This document shows, in pieces, positions 7,614 through 16,555 of a stretch of 20,496 bases of DNA. Source of the DNA: a virus. A program made the translations under genes and the position numbers. The notes beneath the pieces were generated by a model that was not told where the DNA came from, searched no databases, and saw nothing but the letters and a program-made list of their open reading frames with translations. Position 1 is the stretch's first letter; every line of letters starts with the position of its first letter. Where the stretch lies: IMG/VR virus record IMGVR_UViG_3300047328_000012, positions 1 to 20,496 of that record. The stretch is one strand, 5' to 3'.

Positions 7614-7958
7614 TTATTCGTACCTCCACGTCGAGATTACAGGCAGGCGCTCAAACTTTCCTGCCAAGTCGTGAGTGCAATCCGAGAGGAATTGCATTAC
7701 GCCATCCTTCACGAAGGAATGACACACAAGAGGTTTTCTTTCGACCTTCTGGCCGGCGAGCACTTTGTCTGCCTCGGCGTCAGTCAGCCTAACAAAGCCG
7801 GTGACGAGGACGGACGGCGAGAATGTCGGGTTCACAGTGTCGCCGTTCCATTGCCAGCCGCTAGGCTCTGTTGTGATCGAATGCAATTCGCCGCAACCAG
7901 GACACCAGAAATTGAGCCCCTTACTGCCACCGCCTACCCACGACTTTACGACATCCAT
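7614..7958 (-). CDS. DUF6527-like small zinc-binding protein
   Basis: This is a 114-residue protein of the small family often labelled 'ammonia monooxygenase' in phage annotations and now called DUF6527. It has the family pattern: CPGCGELH (C19, C22, H26), WNGD and NPTFSPSVLV, then CHSFVKDG (C79, H80) and DCTHDLAG (C94, H96) near the end. The Cys/His set suggests a structural zinc site. Its biochemical role is unknown; the old name has no relation to ammonia oxidation that I can support. The tandem ATG ATG overlaps the preceding stop, and I chose the second ATG because AAGG is 7 bases upstream of it. The gene sits inside the ejection-protein block, and the next gene starts immediately after its TAA. 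Confidence 0.85.
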   Translation of the reverse strand: MDVVKSWVGGGSKGLNFWCPGCGELHSITTEPSGWQWNGDTVNPTFSPSVLVTGFVRLTDAEADKVLAGQKVERKPLVCHSFVKDGVMQFLSDCTHDLAGKFERLPVISTWRYE

Positions 7959-9745
7959 CATGCCACCTTGCAGGCCGCGACTAGATCGGCCAGCCCCTTT
8001 GATTTTGCTGCCTCTGCCTTCAAATCGGAGATCTTCACAACCACCGGCTGGCCGTTGCCATCGGTGCCGGCCGGCAGGCCGTCGATCGCATCGAGCGAGG
8101 TGCCGGTCTTTGGCGCGGCCGGCGCGGCAGGAGCCGCCGGCGCGGGAGCCGCAGCTGCTGCAGGAGTTGCCGGCGCGGCAGGAGCTGCAGGCTCGGCCGT
8201 TGCTCGAGCCGCATCGAGGGCTTGCGGCGTTGCCGGCTCGATCGCTGCCCGACCGGCGGCCGGCGGCATGACCTCACGCGGCCGCATGAGTTCGGTATAG
8301 CGCAGCTGCACGGCCGGATCGTCGGCTCGAATGTTGCCGCGCGCCTTGATCGCCTTCACATCGCGCTCGAGCTTCCGGTTGATTTCCCTCTCAACCTGGC
8401 GCGCGAAATCCGTTTCGTCGGCCGAGCGAATGTTGTCGAAGGCACGCCCTGACGGCAACTCGCGCGCGCTGCCGCCGGCCTTGAGGTGAGCCAGGTCCTT
8501 TTCATTTTCGCGCACGAAAGCCTCGAGGGCGAGCTCCTTCTCCTCCTGCAGATTGCGCACGAAATCGAGATAGTCGGCGTCCTCAGTGAGCGGCTTTGAG
8601 ATCGCCGCCGTTTCCGGTTTTGGTGCCGGATTTATGCTTGCGGTTATGCCTGGGCTCTGAGGTGCCGGGACATCGATCGCCGGTTCCTGGATCGGCTGGC
8701 CGCGCTCGAGGGCGATCGTCGCATCATCGACAGCCTTGAGATCGGTGCCGGCGGCATCGGCGGCCGCCTGCACGGCCGCGCCGTCGCCATCGACCTCTGC
8801 AGCTCGCGCGAGATCGGCGAGCTCATCGGGCGCAACCTCGACGCCGGCAGCCTCGGCGATCACTCTGAGATCGGCCTCGGTGCCGCCATGCTCGGCGATC
8901 CTGGCGAGGGCGGCCCTCGTTTCCGGGGTTTCACGGCCGAGCGCCCTCAGAGCGGCCGAGCCGCCCTCGAGCGCCCCGCCGAGGCCGCCACCGAAGGCCG
9001 CCGCCAGCCCGACATTCTGCCAAAATCCGGGGTCCTCGACACCCGCCTTTTGCCGCCACTCCTGGGCCATGAGCTGCATGATCGCCTCGGAGCCGGCATT
9101 GACGGTCGCCTCGGTCCCGATCCTGGTCACAACCCGCGCGGCCAGGCTTTTGCCCACAGACGAGGAAGGTCCACCCACGAGCGCCAGGGCCGCCCCCAAG
9201 GGGTCCCTCAGCATGCCCGAGCCGGCCCCCAGGGCTTGCGCAGAAAAGCGGCCGATCATTCCCACGTCCTGAGAGCCCTTCAAGGCGGCTTCTGCCCGTC
9301 TCCGCGCATCCTGAGCGATCTGAGCGGCATCGTCGGCAATAGGGATTTCTGCCCGGATCACCCCGGCCTGGTCCGGGCGCTCGCCGGCGAGCTTCTTGAG
9401 GCCGGCGTTGAATTCCTCCTCGAGGGCCTGGTTGCCGGCCAGCTCCTCCCGCTTCACGCCCAGGAGACGCATGCGGACATCGGGCAGGACATAGCCAGGC
9501 CGGCGGATCGGGTTCTGCAGCTCGACCCCTGTCGCCTTGGCGATATCGGCGATCCGCTTGTCGTAGGCCTCCATGAGCGCATTCGCCTCGCTCTCGGAAT
9601 TGTCAACGAGCATCTGCTCCCGGTGACTTGACGCGACCAGCTCGGAGAACTGGCTGCCATAGTCGCCAGTCGCTTCCCACCAGGAGCGTTTGTCGGGACC
9701 GGGCAACACACCCTCTGGCATTCTGGTTTCGCCGAGGAATAGCAT
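7958..9745 (-). CDS. Internal virion / DNA ejection protein, second of the set
   Basis: This is a 595-residue protein between two other ejection proteins. The N-terminal part is charged and helical. Residues about 150 to 270 include Gly/Ala-rich hydrophobic stretches (GRFSAQALGAGSGMLRDPLG, PLGAALALVGGP, NVGLAAAFGGGLGGALEGG) that could insert into a membrane. An acidic helical region follows, then a long charged coiled-coil-like stretch (FVRNLQEEKELALEAF onwards) and a Pro/Ala low-complexity linker at about 502 to 545. The ATG at 9745 overlaps the previous stop (TGATG) and has GGGGG 5 bases upstream; an open extension to 9907 lacks support. No enzyme motif is visible. An ejection role is inferred from the company it keeps, its size and the membrane-active stretches. 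Confidence 0.78.
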   Translation of the reverse strand: MLFLGETRMPEGVLPGPDKRSWWEATGDYGSQFSELVASSHREQMLVDNSESEANALMEAYDKRIADIAKATGVELQNPIRRPGYVLPDVRMRLLGVKREELAGNQALEEEFNAGLKKLAGERPDQAGVIRAEIPIADDAAQIAQDARRRAEAALKGSQDVGMIGRFSAQALGAGSGMLRDPLGAALALVGGPSSSVGKSLAARVVTRIGTEATVNAGSEAIMQLMAQEWRQKAGVEDPGFWQNVGLAAAFGGGLGGALEGGSAALRALGRETPETRAALARIAEHGGTEADLRVIAEAAGVEVAPDELADLARAAEVDGDGAAVQAAADAAGTDLKAVDDATIALERGQPIQEPAIDVPAPQSPGITASINPAPKPETAAISKPLTEDADYLDFVRNLQEEKELALEAFVRENEKDLAHLKAGGSARELPSGRAFDNIRSADETDFARQVEREINRKLERDVKAIKARGNIRADDPAVQLRYTELMRPREVMPPAAGRAAIEPATPQALDAARATAEPAAPAAPATPAAAAAPAPAAPAAPAAPKTGTSLDAIDGLPAGTDGNGQPVVVKISDLKAEAAKSKGLADLVAACKVA

Positions 9746-12576
9746 CAGTACCCCCGGAAAGCGCCAGAGACGCGCGGCGCGAGCTTTGGCGTGAGAGCGA
9801 CCAGATCGAGCACGAAGGGCTTTCCATCCTCGCCGGCGAGCGGCACCGGCTCGCCCTCGAGCGTGAAATCGACAAAGACATAACCCTTTGCCGTCAACAC
9901 CGGCCAAAGGTCACGCATGCGATCGACACCGCCTTGCGGCTTCACCGCGAGATCGCTCTCGCGCACGCTCGCCAGGACATCGGCCAGGCGATCGGCGCGG
10001 ATCGTATTCGGCACGAGCACCTTTTGCGCATCGGCCCACATGCCCGGATCATACTCTGCAAAGCCGCCCCACTGGCCGGCACTGTCATAGACCGCACCAG
10101 CGGCCTCGTTGAGGGCGCGCAAGTGAATGTCGGCCGCCTCATCGCTGTCGGGCTCTACGCCGGCATCATCGATGCGCTTGCGCGCAATGCGCTCGGCCGT
10201 GGCGATCACGCGCTGCTCGTCCTCAGGCTGGAAAATGAGCGACACGCCGCCGACCTCCTGAGCCTGCTTGCGGCGCTCCTGCCATCCCTTGCTCGAGTAG
10301 GCGTTGCCATCGGCATTCTTGCCGCTGCCGGCGATCGCATCGCGCGCCGCCAGGGCATCACCGCCGCCGGCGAGGATCGCGCCGGCACCGGCGAGAACAG
10401 GAGCGGCCTGGCCGAATTCGGAGAGCATCGCCTTTGTCTTGCCGCCGGCACCCTGGATCATGGCGGCCGCAAACCGAGCACCGACATTCGGATCGGCTTG
10501 CGCCATCTCCTCGAGCATCTTGACCTCGCCCGGCCGGAAAAACCGCTCGGCCGTGCCGAACTTGGCGGCAACGGCAGCGCCGGCCTCGGCGCGCGCCTGG
10601 ATCACCGCTTTCATATCTTCCGGCGTCTTGACGTTTTCAAAAGTCGGCACAGCTTCGATCACGCCGGCGCGCTCGCCATATCCGAGAGGATCGGTTGCAA
10701 GCGCCTGGCGCGCCTTCACAACCATTGCCTCCATGGCGGCAATCATCGCCGCATCCTCTTTCGAGGGAGCATTGCCGGCGGCCTTGCGGAGATCGCGCAC
10801 GCGCGCCTCAACCTCTCCGATCGGTCGATCGCGGAGCATCTTTGCAACGTCCAGCGTTTTCCGCGTGACGGTCATGAGCTGCTCGCCATTCTGCACTTTT
10901 GCCGCTGCTCGCTCGAGCGCGGCAAGATCATCGGCCGGGATATCGTAGCCAGCGGCCGCACGATCGAGCACGCCCTGGGCGAGGCTCGAGAACTGCTCGC
11001 GATTGCCGGCATCGGTGCGAACCCACTCGGAGGCCTGGCCTTTGAGCCCGGCATCGATCTCGCGCCAGGCCGAGCCCGAAACACCCTCGAGCTTGCCGGC
11101 TTTGAAATCCGCCTCGAGCCGCGTGCGCAGCTCCTCGATCGCGGCCGCGTCCTTGCCCTTGCCTTGCTGAATGTACCAGCTCGCGGTCACGCCATCATCG
11201 ACCTTTTGCGCCAGCTCTTTCGCCTTGTCGGACGTGATGAAGCCGCGCGCCACACCATTGCGAAGATGGTTCTTGATCCTGGCGGCATTCGCCATCGCAA
11301 TATCTTTGCTGTCGGCATTTGCCGGGTCCAGCTGCTCGAGCGCCGTATCGAACCCCCGCTGCAAATCCTTGCTCTCACTGTCCCAACGTGTCTCATTTTG
11401 CCGCTTCATTTCCGTCTCGCGCGCATCCTGAGCCTCGCGGAGATATCGCCGCTCCACGGTCGAAAAAGCGGAATTGAAATCGCCGGCGAGCTCAGGCGTC
11501 ACATGCGCCTCGAGCTGCTTCTGCCTGAGCTGCTTGAATGCCTCGGCCATGCCTTCGGGATCGCCCTTGAACGTGCGCGCGATCTCGGCCGTGCCGTTGA
11601 GCATTTCATCCTCGAGGCGCTTCACATAAGTCGCCTCGGCAACGCGATCAAACGCCGCACCGAACAGCGTATCGCGACCGGCCTTCGGCATCTGCCCACC
11701 CTCGGCCGTGATCGACAGCGGATCGCGCGGGCCCTGGATCGGATCGATATCGAGATCGACCTCTGGCATCGGGCCTAGAAAGCTTTCCGCACCGACCGGA
11801 TCATCGCCCGCCTTCGATGTCCAAAGCCTGGCAAATTGGCCGGCGGTCATTTCGAGCGTGCCGCCATTCTGCAACACGGCTTTGCGGCCGACAATTTTCC
11901 AGGCCGGCTCTCCGGGATTTTTCAGGAGAGCAACAGCGCCGCCGGCTCCCTGCTGATGCGCAAGATAGAGCTCGCCGATCGTCACGTCGCGGCCGAGCTT
12001 TTTTTCGAGATAGTCCCTGTTATCGCGAAGCAGGCGCGCGCCACCATCGGCCGCCTGATTAACGTCATAGGGATCGATGCCATACTGAGCGGCCGTTGAA
12101 GGCATGAACTGCAGAAGTCCGGCAGCGCCACTTTCGGCATTGCGCGCCTTTGGATTGAAACGGCTCTCGATCCTTGCGAACGTGATCAGGGCTTTTGCAC
12201 TCTGGCCGTGGCGATAGGCGGCCTTGGTGAGCGCCGCCTGCACATCGCCAGGAGCTGACTTGTTGAGTGCGTCGGCCATGGTGCCAGTGACAGGCCCGGC
12301 CTCAATCCGATCGTCGGCCGGGTCCTGCCGGCGGCCGCCGGTCACGGTGACAGTCGGGCTTGCCGCATTTGCGGCAGCGCGGCCGGCATCTTCGCCCTTG
12401 CGCACGGCCGTTGCCTCGGCCTTCTGGCGGAACATATCGGCAGCGCCGAACAGTGATCGACTGACAGCGGCCGCAAGCTCGCCGCCTGGGCGATCGATAG
12501 CGAGCAATCCATCCGACAGAACGGCGTTTGCCTTGAACGGCTGATAACCGATCGGGCTCTGTTTCAGATTAGGCAT
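9745..12576 (-). CDS. Ejection protein with N-terminal lytic transglycosylase domain
   Basis: This is a 943-residue internal virion protein. Residues about 105 to 225 form a soluble lytic transglycosylase (SLT) domain. The catalytic Glu is probably E137 in ARIESRFNP, followed by GAAGLLQFMPSTAAQYG and, later, LAHQQGAGGA, which takes the place of the usual AYNAG-type motif. Such domains open the peptidoglycan so that the DNA channel can cross the periplasm; in T7 the equivalent domain is at the N-terminus of gp16. The remaining 700 residues are long, charged, Ala-rich helices with no clear membrane segment. The start at 12576 is four bases after the previous stop; an earlier in-frame methionine at 12630 would overlap the preceding gene. 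The stop overlaps the next start as TGATG. Confidence 0.88.
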   Translation of the reverse strand: MPNLKQSPIGYQPFKANAVLSDGLLAIDRPGGELAAAVSRSLFGAADMFRQKAEATAVRKGEDAGRAAANAASPTVTVTGGRRQDPADDRIEAGPVTGTMADALNKSAPGDVQAALTKAAYRHGQSAKALITFARIESRFNPKARNAESGAAGLLQFMPSTAAQYGIDPYDVNQAADGGARLLRDNRDYLEKKLGRDVTIGELYLAHQQGAGGAVALLKNPGEPAWKIVGRKAVLQNGGTLEMTAGQFARLWTSKAGDDPVGAESFLGPMPEVDLDIDPIQGPRDPLSITAEGGQMPKAGRDTLFGAAFDRVAEATYVKRLEDEMLNGTAEIARTFKGDPEGMAEAFKQLRQKQLEAHVTPELAGDFNSAFSTVERRYLREAQDARETEMKRQNETRWDSESKDLQRGFDTALEQLDPANADSKDIAMANAARIKNHLRNGVARGFITSDKAKELAQKVDDGVTASWYIQQGKGKDAAAIEELRTRLEADFKAGKLEGVSGSAWREIDAGLKGQASEWVRTDAGNREQFSSLAQGVLDRAAAGYDIPADDLAALERAAAKVQNGEQLMTVTRKTLDVAKMLRDRPIGEVEARVRDLRKAAGNAPSKEDAAMIAAMEAMVVKARQALATDPLGYGERAGVIEAVPTFENVKTPEDMKAVIQARAEAGAAVAAKFGTAERFFRPGEVKMLEEMAQADPNVGARFAAAMIQGAGGKTKAMLSEFGQAAPVLAGAGAILAGGGDALAARDAIAGSGKNADGNAYSSKGWQERRKQAQEVGGVSLIFQPEDEQRVIATAERIARKRIDDAGVEPDSDEAADIHLRALNEAAGAVYDSAGQWGGFAEYDPGMWADAQKVLVPNTIRADRLADVLASVRESDLAVKPQGGVDRMRDLWPVLTAKGYVFVDFTLEGEPVPLAGEDGKPFVLDLVALTPKLAPRVSGAFRGY

Positions 12577-12580
12577 TGGT

Positions 12581-13117
12581 TCACCGCTGATTGAACAAAG
12601 AAGCAGTATTGAAAAGAGCTTTAGTGCCACCTTCCAGCCACCCCATGAGTTTTGCGGACTTGGCAGCCAGACGGAAATTCGCCGCCTTTTCCGTGAGGCG
12701 AGCCAGTCGCTGTTGCGTTGTGGAGCTGTCAGTTGTCAGGCCGAGATCGGCCTCTCGATAAACCTTTTGCCGCGCCGCCTGGGCCGAGCCGAACGAGAGA
12801 TCGACGCCGCTACCGGCATAGGCAGCATTGATCTCGCCTTTCGCATCGGCGGCCGCCGCAAGAAGGCTCCGCTTGCGATCGACACTCTGCACCGTCTCGA
12901 ATGTCTTTTCGGCCTCGGCATCCTTTGCCTGCATTTCCAGAGCGGCGGCCTGCTGATTGCCCGAGGAAATCGCCGCTACCAAGCCGCCGACCGTCGCGAT
13001 GCCCTGCAGCACCGAGGAGATCGAAAGGCCGGTCGATGCCGCTCCGGCCGCCGCGCCGGCACCAGCTGCAGCGCCGCCGCCCGTCAAGAGTGATCCCACA
13101 GCTGTTGCCAGGAACAT
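12581..13117 (-). CDS. Internal virion protein, gp14-like (ejection protein)
   Basis: This is a 178-residue protein in the T7 gene 14 position. T7 gp14 is an internal core protein released into the outer membrane during ejection. The N-terminal 55 residues are hydrophobic and rich in Gly/Ala/Ser (MFLATAVGSLLTGGGAAAG onwards), including VLQGIATVGGLVAAIS, compatible with membrane insertion. A helical, Ala/Gln-rich coiled-coil-like region follows (residues about 55 to 95), then AAYAGSGVDLSFGSAQAAR. That segment resembles the 'ayagSGv....Gs....' stretch common in podovirus gp14 homologues. The start at 13117 overlaps the stop of the nozzle gene (TAATG) and has a GGGGAG ribosome site; the frame extends upstream, but those codons overlap the nozzle gene. 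Four bases separate its stop from the next gene. Confidence 0.82.
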   Translation of the reverse strand: MFLATAVGSLLTGGGAAAGAGAAAGAASTGLSISSVLQGIATVGGLVAAISSGNQQAAALEMQAKDAEAEKTFETVQSVDRKRSLLAAAADAKGEINAAYAGSGVDLSFGSAQAARQKVYREADLGLTTDSSTTQQRLARLTEKAANFRLAAKSAKLMGWLEGGTKALFNTASLFNQR

Positions 13118-15564
13118 TAGAGGCTCTCCCCGATGGTTATATCCCTGACGTGAAGCTCGCCGGGGAACGTCTGAGTGATAACGCCAGTCGTTCCGGTCAC
13201 ATGACCAGGAATTCCGATGCGCCTCACGGTTTTGGTTTTCGCTTGCGGCGGGAGGCTCACGTTGTCGGTCACGTCCCACAGCGGCACATTCTCAGGATTG
13301 CTCGAATTTGCTCCGATCGCGATGCTCGTTGTTCCAATTACGGCAACACCCATGGAGTGAATGCGCCCCGGCCGCTGAATGATCTCGTCCTGCCGCGTGA
13401 TGAAAAATCTCGGCATGCTCTCGAACACCGGCGGAAGCCATGGCCCGACTTGCGCCTCGCCGCTGTAGGAATTCCCGAGATCAATACGGCCGCCGGCAAC
13501 CGTGAAAGGCCCAAGCACATATCCCTCGGCCGTGCGCGCCCAGACCGACTTGCCCTCATAGATGGAAAGCCCATCGATCACGCCGCTCAAATCTGGCGTG
13601 CGGAGGAGTGCGCCTTTGAAATAGGTTGCGCGATCCAGCCGATGGTGGCGAGGCTTGCCGTCGAATTCAATCGCGATCCGCACGTCATTTGCAGCGTCAA
13701 CGTGAACCTCGCGCGCGAGCCATCCGGCCGGCAACACCCACTCATGGAACCCAAGCACCTCCTGGCTCTGGATCACGCTTGCAACGATCACGCGACCATC
13801 GGATCGCAGGAACCAGGCGCGACTTGCATCAGCCTTATTCGTGGAGGCTTGGCCGCAGGAGCGGATCACGAGATCGACCAGGTGCCCGGCCAGCAAATGC
13901 TCTGGCACAGCCTCGAATTTCGTGTCGATCTCACTGTAGGAGAGAGAAAGGATTTGATGCCCGCTCGGCGGATTTGAATTCGGATTGACGCCGACATAAT
14001 AGATCTTCCCCTCGAGGTCGATCGGCATGCAATTCGGAACCGTTCCCACGCTGGCCGTGCGCGCAAAGTTTACCGGCTGATCTGCAGCGAGCGTGCGATT
14101 TGCAGCGAAATAAATTGCCTTGTCAGTCATGACCAGGAGATACGTGCTTTCAGCAAATGCGAGCACGCGCTCGAGGACGTTTCCGCCCCTCAGCTTGTCA
14201 AGCCTGGCGGCATCGCTGCCGGCAGCGTCAATGTTGAGATTGAAATAGTTTGCAGCGGCCGACATCGAGAGCGCGGGCGGGATCGGGAGATCGCCATAGA
14301 GCAAGCGATCCTGAGCGAACCCGAACACACCAGGCCACCCCCGAGAGCTAGAGAGCAGCGGCTCGAAATCCGTCTCTCCGATCTGCATGTGCGAGGCGAG
14401 CGCCGCCACAGTTGCCGTATTGGTGATGATTGCGGACAGCTGTCGTTCGACGCCCGACAGATTGCCGCCGAAAGTGATCGTCATTTTTGACGGAGAGGTG
14501 AGGCTGGCGATCGTCACCGTCACCGTTGCGCCAAGTGACGGAAGCGCCTCGAGCGCCGCCTTTATCTTGGCCGCAGTCGTGGCGGCATCGGCCGATCCGA
14601 TCGCGACCGGCACATTACTCGCGTTCACAAAGGGGATGCCCGGCGTTGTCTCTCCATCGACAGTTATCTCGATCGTCGCGAGCGGCGTGCCGGTCCAAGT
14701 GACATTGACCTCCCAGATATCATCTGTCTTTGTGTAGATCGCGCCATAGTCTGCCGTGGGCACACCCTCATAAGGCCACAAGTCTTGCACCCAATCGAAC
14801 ACGGTATCGCCGCGCCTGATGCGGATCGTCTCGAGGTTGTTGCGCGCAATTCCGAGCGTTGCACCTTCGGCGTAGAAATTGACGCCCGGCAGAATGTCGG
14901 CCGTGATGCCAGGAAGATACACGCCGCCTATGAATTCATCATCGCGCCAGACATCGAGAAATCCAGCCTGCAGAGAGAAGAAATACCGATCGCCACTGTC
15001 ATGCTTGAGCGAGCTGTAGCGCGGCGCATCATAGGTCGAACCCTCGGCAAGAATTGTCACCGCGCCGACACTGACAGTTGCAACAGCCGACAAGTTAGCG
15101 AGGAGCCGCACGCGCGTTGCCGGCTGAGCGGAGCCCGGCGCGATTGCAAATGTTTTCTTCTGGGCCACACCACCAAACGACAATGGATTTCCGAAATTGA
15201 TCCAGGCACCGTTGACCATGACCTGGGCTTGAACAGTGTGAGCACCAGTTGAGGCCGAGAGGCTGTCCACATGGATTGCAGCAACATTGCCGACCACGAG
15301 CGCCTGATAGATTTCGTTCACACCCGCAAACGGTCCAGGCGAATTGAACGAGCTCGTTGGCACCAGCACATCGAGACGCGCCCGCACCGGGCCGTTGTCA
15401 AAGCTGCCGGCCATGCGGCGAAAGCCGGAAAGCGGAACCGGCTCGATATCTTTGAAGCGCAGTCCGGCCGAGTAGAACTGTTTGATGTCAGCGCGGCCGG
15501 CGGCATCCGGCGAGAGCTCACCGGCATTTGCGCTGCGAAATGGTGCCTCGCCGCGCGCGACCAT
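13117..15564 (-). CDS. Tail tubular protein B (gp12-like nozzle)
   Basis: This is an 815-residue protein in the T7 gp12 position and close to its length (794 residues); gp12 forms the hexameric nozzle below the adaptor. The N-terminus carries the family signature (NAGELSPDAAGRADIKQF) and then SGFRRMAGSF, comparable to 'GG..RRPGT'. The body is beta-rich, as expected of a propeller-like nozzle protein, with repeated aromatic/Gly motifs such as GVFGFAQDRLLYGD. Residues about 284 to 390 look like an inserted Thr/Ala-rich beta domain (TVTWTGTPLATIEITVDGE onwards). I chose the ATG at 15564 because it sits one base after the adaptor stop; an in-frame GTG at 15597 would overlap that gene by 32 bases. 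The stop overlaps the next start as TAATG. Confidence 0.85.
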   Translation of the reverse strand: MVARGEAPFRSANAGELSPDAAGRADIKQFYSAGLRFKDIEPVPLSGFRRMAGSFDNGPVRARLDVLVPTSSFNSPGPFAGVNEIYQALVVGNVAAIHVDSLSASTGAHTVQAQVMVNGAWINFGNPLSFGGVAQKKTFAIAPGSAQPATRVRLLANLSAVATVSVGAVTILAEGSTYDAPRYSSLKHDSGDRYFFSLQAGFLDVWRDDEFIGGVYLPGITADILPGVNFYAEGATLGIARNNLETIRIRRGDTVFDWVQDLWPYEGVPTADYGAIYTKTDDIWEVNVTWTGTPLATIEITVDGETTPGIPFVNASNVPVAIGSADAATTAAKIKAALEALPSLGATVTVTIASLTSPSKMTITFGGNLSGVERQLSAIITNTATVAALASHMQIGETDFEPLLSSSRGWPGVFGFAQDRLLYGDLPIPPALSMSAAANYFNLNIDAAGSDAARLDKLRGGNVLERVLAFAESTYLLVMTDKAIYFAANRTLAADQPVNFARTASVGTVPNCMPIDLEGKIYYVGVNPNSNPPSGHQILSLSYSEIDTKFEAVPEHLLAGHLVDLVIRSCGQASTNKADASRAWFLRSDGRVIVASVIQSQEVLGFHEWVLPAGWLAREVHVDAANDVRIAIEFDGKPRHHRLDRATYFKGALLRTPDLSGVIDGLSIYEGKSVWARTAEGYVLGPFTVAGGRIDLGNSYSGEAQVGPWLPPVFESMPRFFITRQDEIIQRPGRIHSMGVAVIGTTSIAIGANSSNPENVPLWDVTDNVSLPPQAKTKTVRRIGIPGHVTGTTGVITQTFPGELHVRDITIGESL

Positions 15565-15565
15565 G

Positions 15566-16192
15566 CTATGCAAACCTCGCCTGAGTGAGGGGATCACGAT
15601 CGAGGAAGCCGCGCCCCTGAGGCTGAGCCTGGATGTTGATGGCGATCAGCGCGCCGAACAGACCGCCGCGATTGCGATCGGCTGGCGGGCCGAGCGCCTG
15701 GGCGCGATAGGATGCCGCGAGCTCCGTATCCTGCAGGAGCGGCACCGCGAGATCGCTGGCGAGCAGCATCGCGAATGCCTCTTTGAAACCTTCATCCCAA
15801 TAATCAGGATCGACCAGGCCCTTGCATCGAACCCATACCGGCTCGACATTTGTGTAGAGAAACCCGCCTTCGATCATGAACTCGCGGAGATACTGCTCGC
15901 GAACGACATCAGTGAGCACGGCGACTGGATCGCCAATGCGCGTTGCCGGCAGCTGAAACCCGAATGCCCATCCGTTATTCGGCGTCTCTGCAAGTTTGTT
16001 TGTTGCATAGGTCTTGCGCGCGATGCTCCAATCGAAAAGGGACATCGCAAGCGCAACAGTGCCCGGCCACACTGTTTGCACAATGCCGCCGAGCGATGTC
16101 GTTGTGTCGAGAGAAAAAGCCGCCGCACCCTGGCCGAGCTTCACAAGCGCGCGGTTGGCGACTGCCACCATGCTCTGGGTCATCTCTGCCAT
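15566..16192 (-). CDS. Tail tubular protein A (gp11-like adaptor)
   Basis: This 208-residue protein matches the podovirus gp11 adaptor in size (T7 gp11 is 196 residues) and in recognisable features. It has an N-terminal NRALVKLGQG segment, a FDWSIARKTYATNK helix like the 'W..A....aL' helix of the family, and a GFQLPATRIGDPVAV segment equivalent to 'LP.D..R'. The helix FKEAFAMLLASDLAVPLLQDTEL matches the family pattern of a C-terminal helix rich in LAs and LA. The adaptor forms the dodecameric ring between the portal and the nozzle. GGAG lies 8 bases before the ATG. The gene ends one base before the likely start of tail tubular protein B. Confidence 0.85.
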   Translation of the reverse strand: MAEMTQSMVAVANRALVKLGQGAAAFSLDTTTSLGGIVQTVWPGTVALAMSLFDWSIARKTYATNKLAETPNNGWAFGFQLPATRIGDPVAVLTDVVREQYLREFMIEGGFLYTNVEPVWVRCKGLVDPDYWDEGFKEAFAMLLASDLAVPLLQDTELAASYRAQALGPPADRNRGGLFGALIAINIQAQPQGRGFLDRDPLTQARFA

Positions 16193-16224
16193 GGGTGCGG
16201 CTCCAAGTCTCAGGGAGGAAAGGA

Positions 16225-16509
16225 TTACGTGCCGGCGGCTTCGCCGTTGACGGCAACGGTCACGTTGCCGGTCGCGGGCACGGCCGTCACGACGAGATCG
16301 AGGCGATCGGCGGTCGCGCCGCCGGCGAGAGCGACGGCTTCGATGATGTCGCCGACCTTGAGCTTGTCACGGACGTTGTTGAAGTAGCCGGCCGCAACGA
16401 TCGTGGCGGCGGCATCGGGCGATGCGTACTTGTAGAAATTCGTCGGCGCAGCATCGGCCGTGTGGGGTACTGAGATCGCCAGCACCAGCGAACGGTTGTT
16501 GAGAGCCAT
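16225..16509 (-). CDS. Small capsid-proximal protein, candidate head decoration protein
   Basis: This is a 94-residue protein with an excellent ribosome site (AAGGAG, 8 bases before ATG), which suggests strong expression. Its composition is Ala/Val/Thr/Asn-rich with few charges and looks mainly beta-stranded. A central NFYKYASPDA...AAGYFNNVRDKLKVGDIIEA stretch is followed by two C-terminal strands (LDLVVTAV and GNVTVAVNG). There is no membrane segment or signal peptide. A short beta-rich protein encoded between the capsid gene and the tail adaptor is often a decoration, stabilisation or head-fibre protein, but I cannot name the family with confidence. It lies downstream of the capsid terminator, so it depends on readthrough or on an unseen promoter. 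Confidence 0.72.
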   Translation of the reverse strand: MALNNRSLVLAISVPHTADAAPTNFYKYASPDAAATIVAAGYFNNVRDKLKVGDIIEAVALAGGATADRLDLVVTAVPATGNVTVAVNGEAAGT

Positions 16510-16555
16510 AGTCGAAACTCCTTGCGGATATGAAAACGAGGATGAAGGAAGAAGG

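Noticed and set aside
9628-11778. A 716-codon plus-strand open frame, and others of 602 and 489 codons at 6492-8300 and 5022-6491
   Set aside because: They lie opposite convincing ejection-protein genes. Their translations are rich in Arg/His/Leu without domains, as expected for antisense frames in GC-rich DNA, and there is no ribosome site or operon logic for them.
13082-13093. Third copy of the CTTGAC promoter-like motif
   Set aside because: The flanks differ (CACTCTTGACGGG) and it lies inside the gp14-like gene, with no gene start downstream that would need it.
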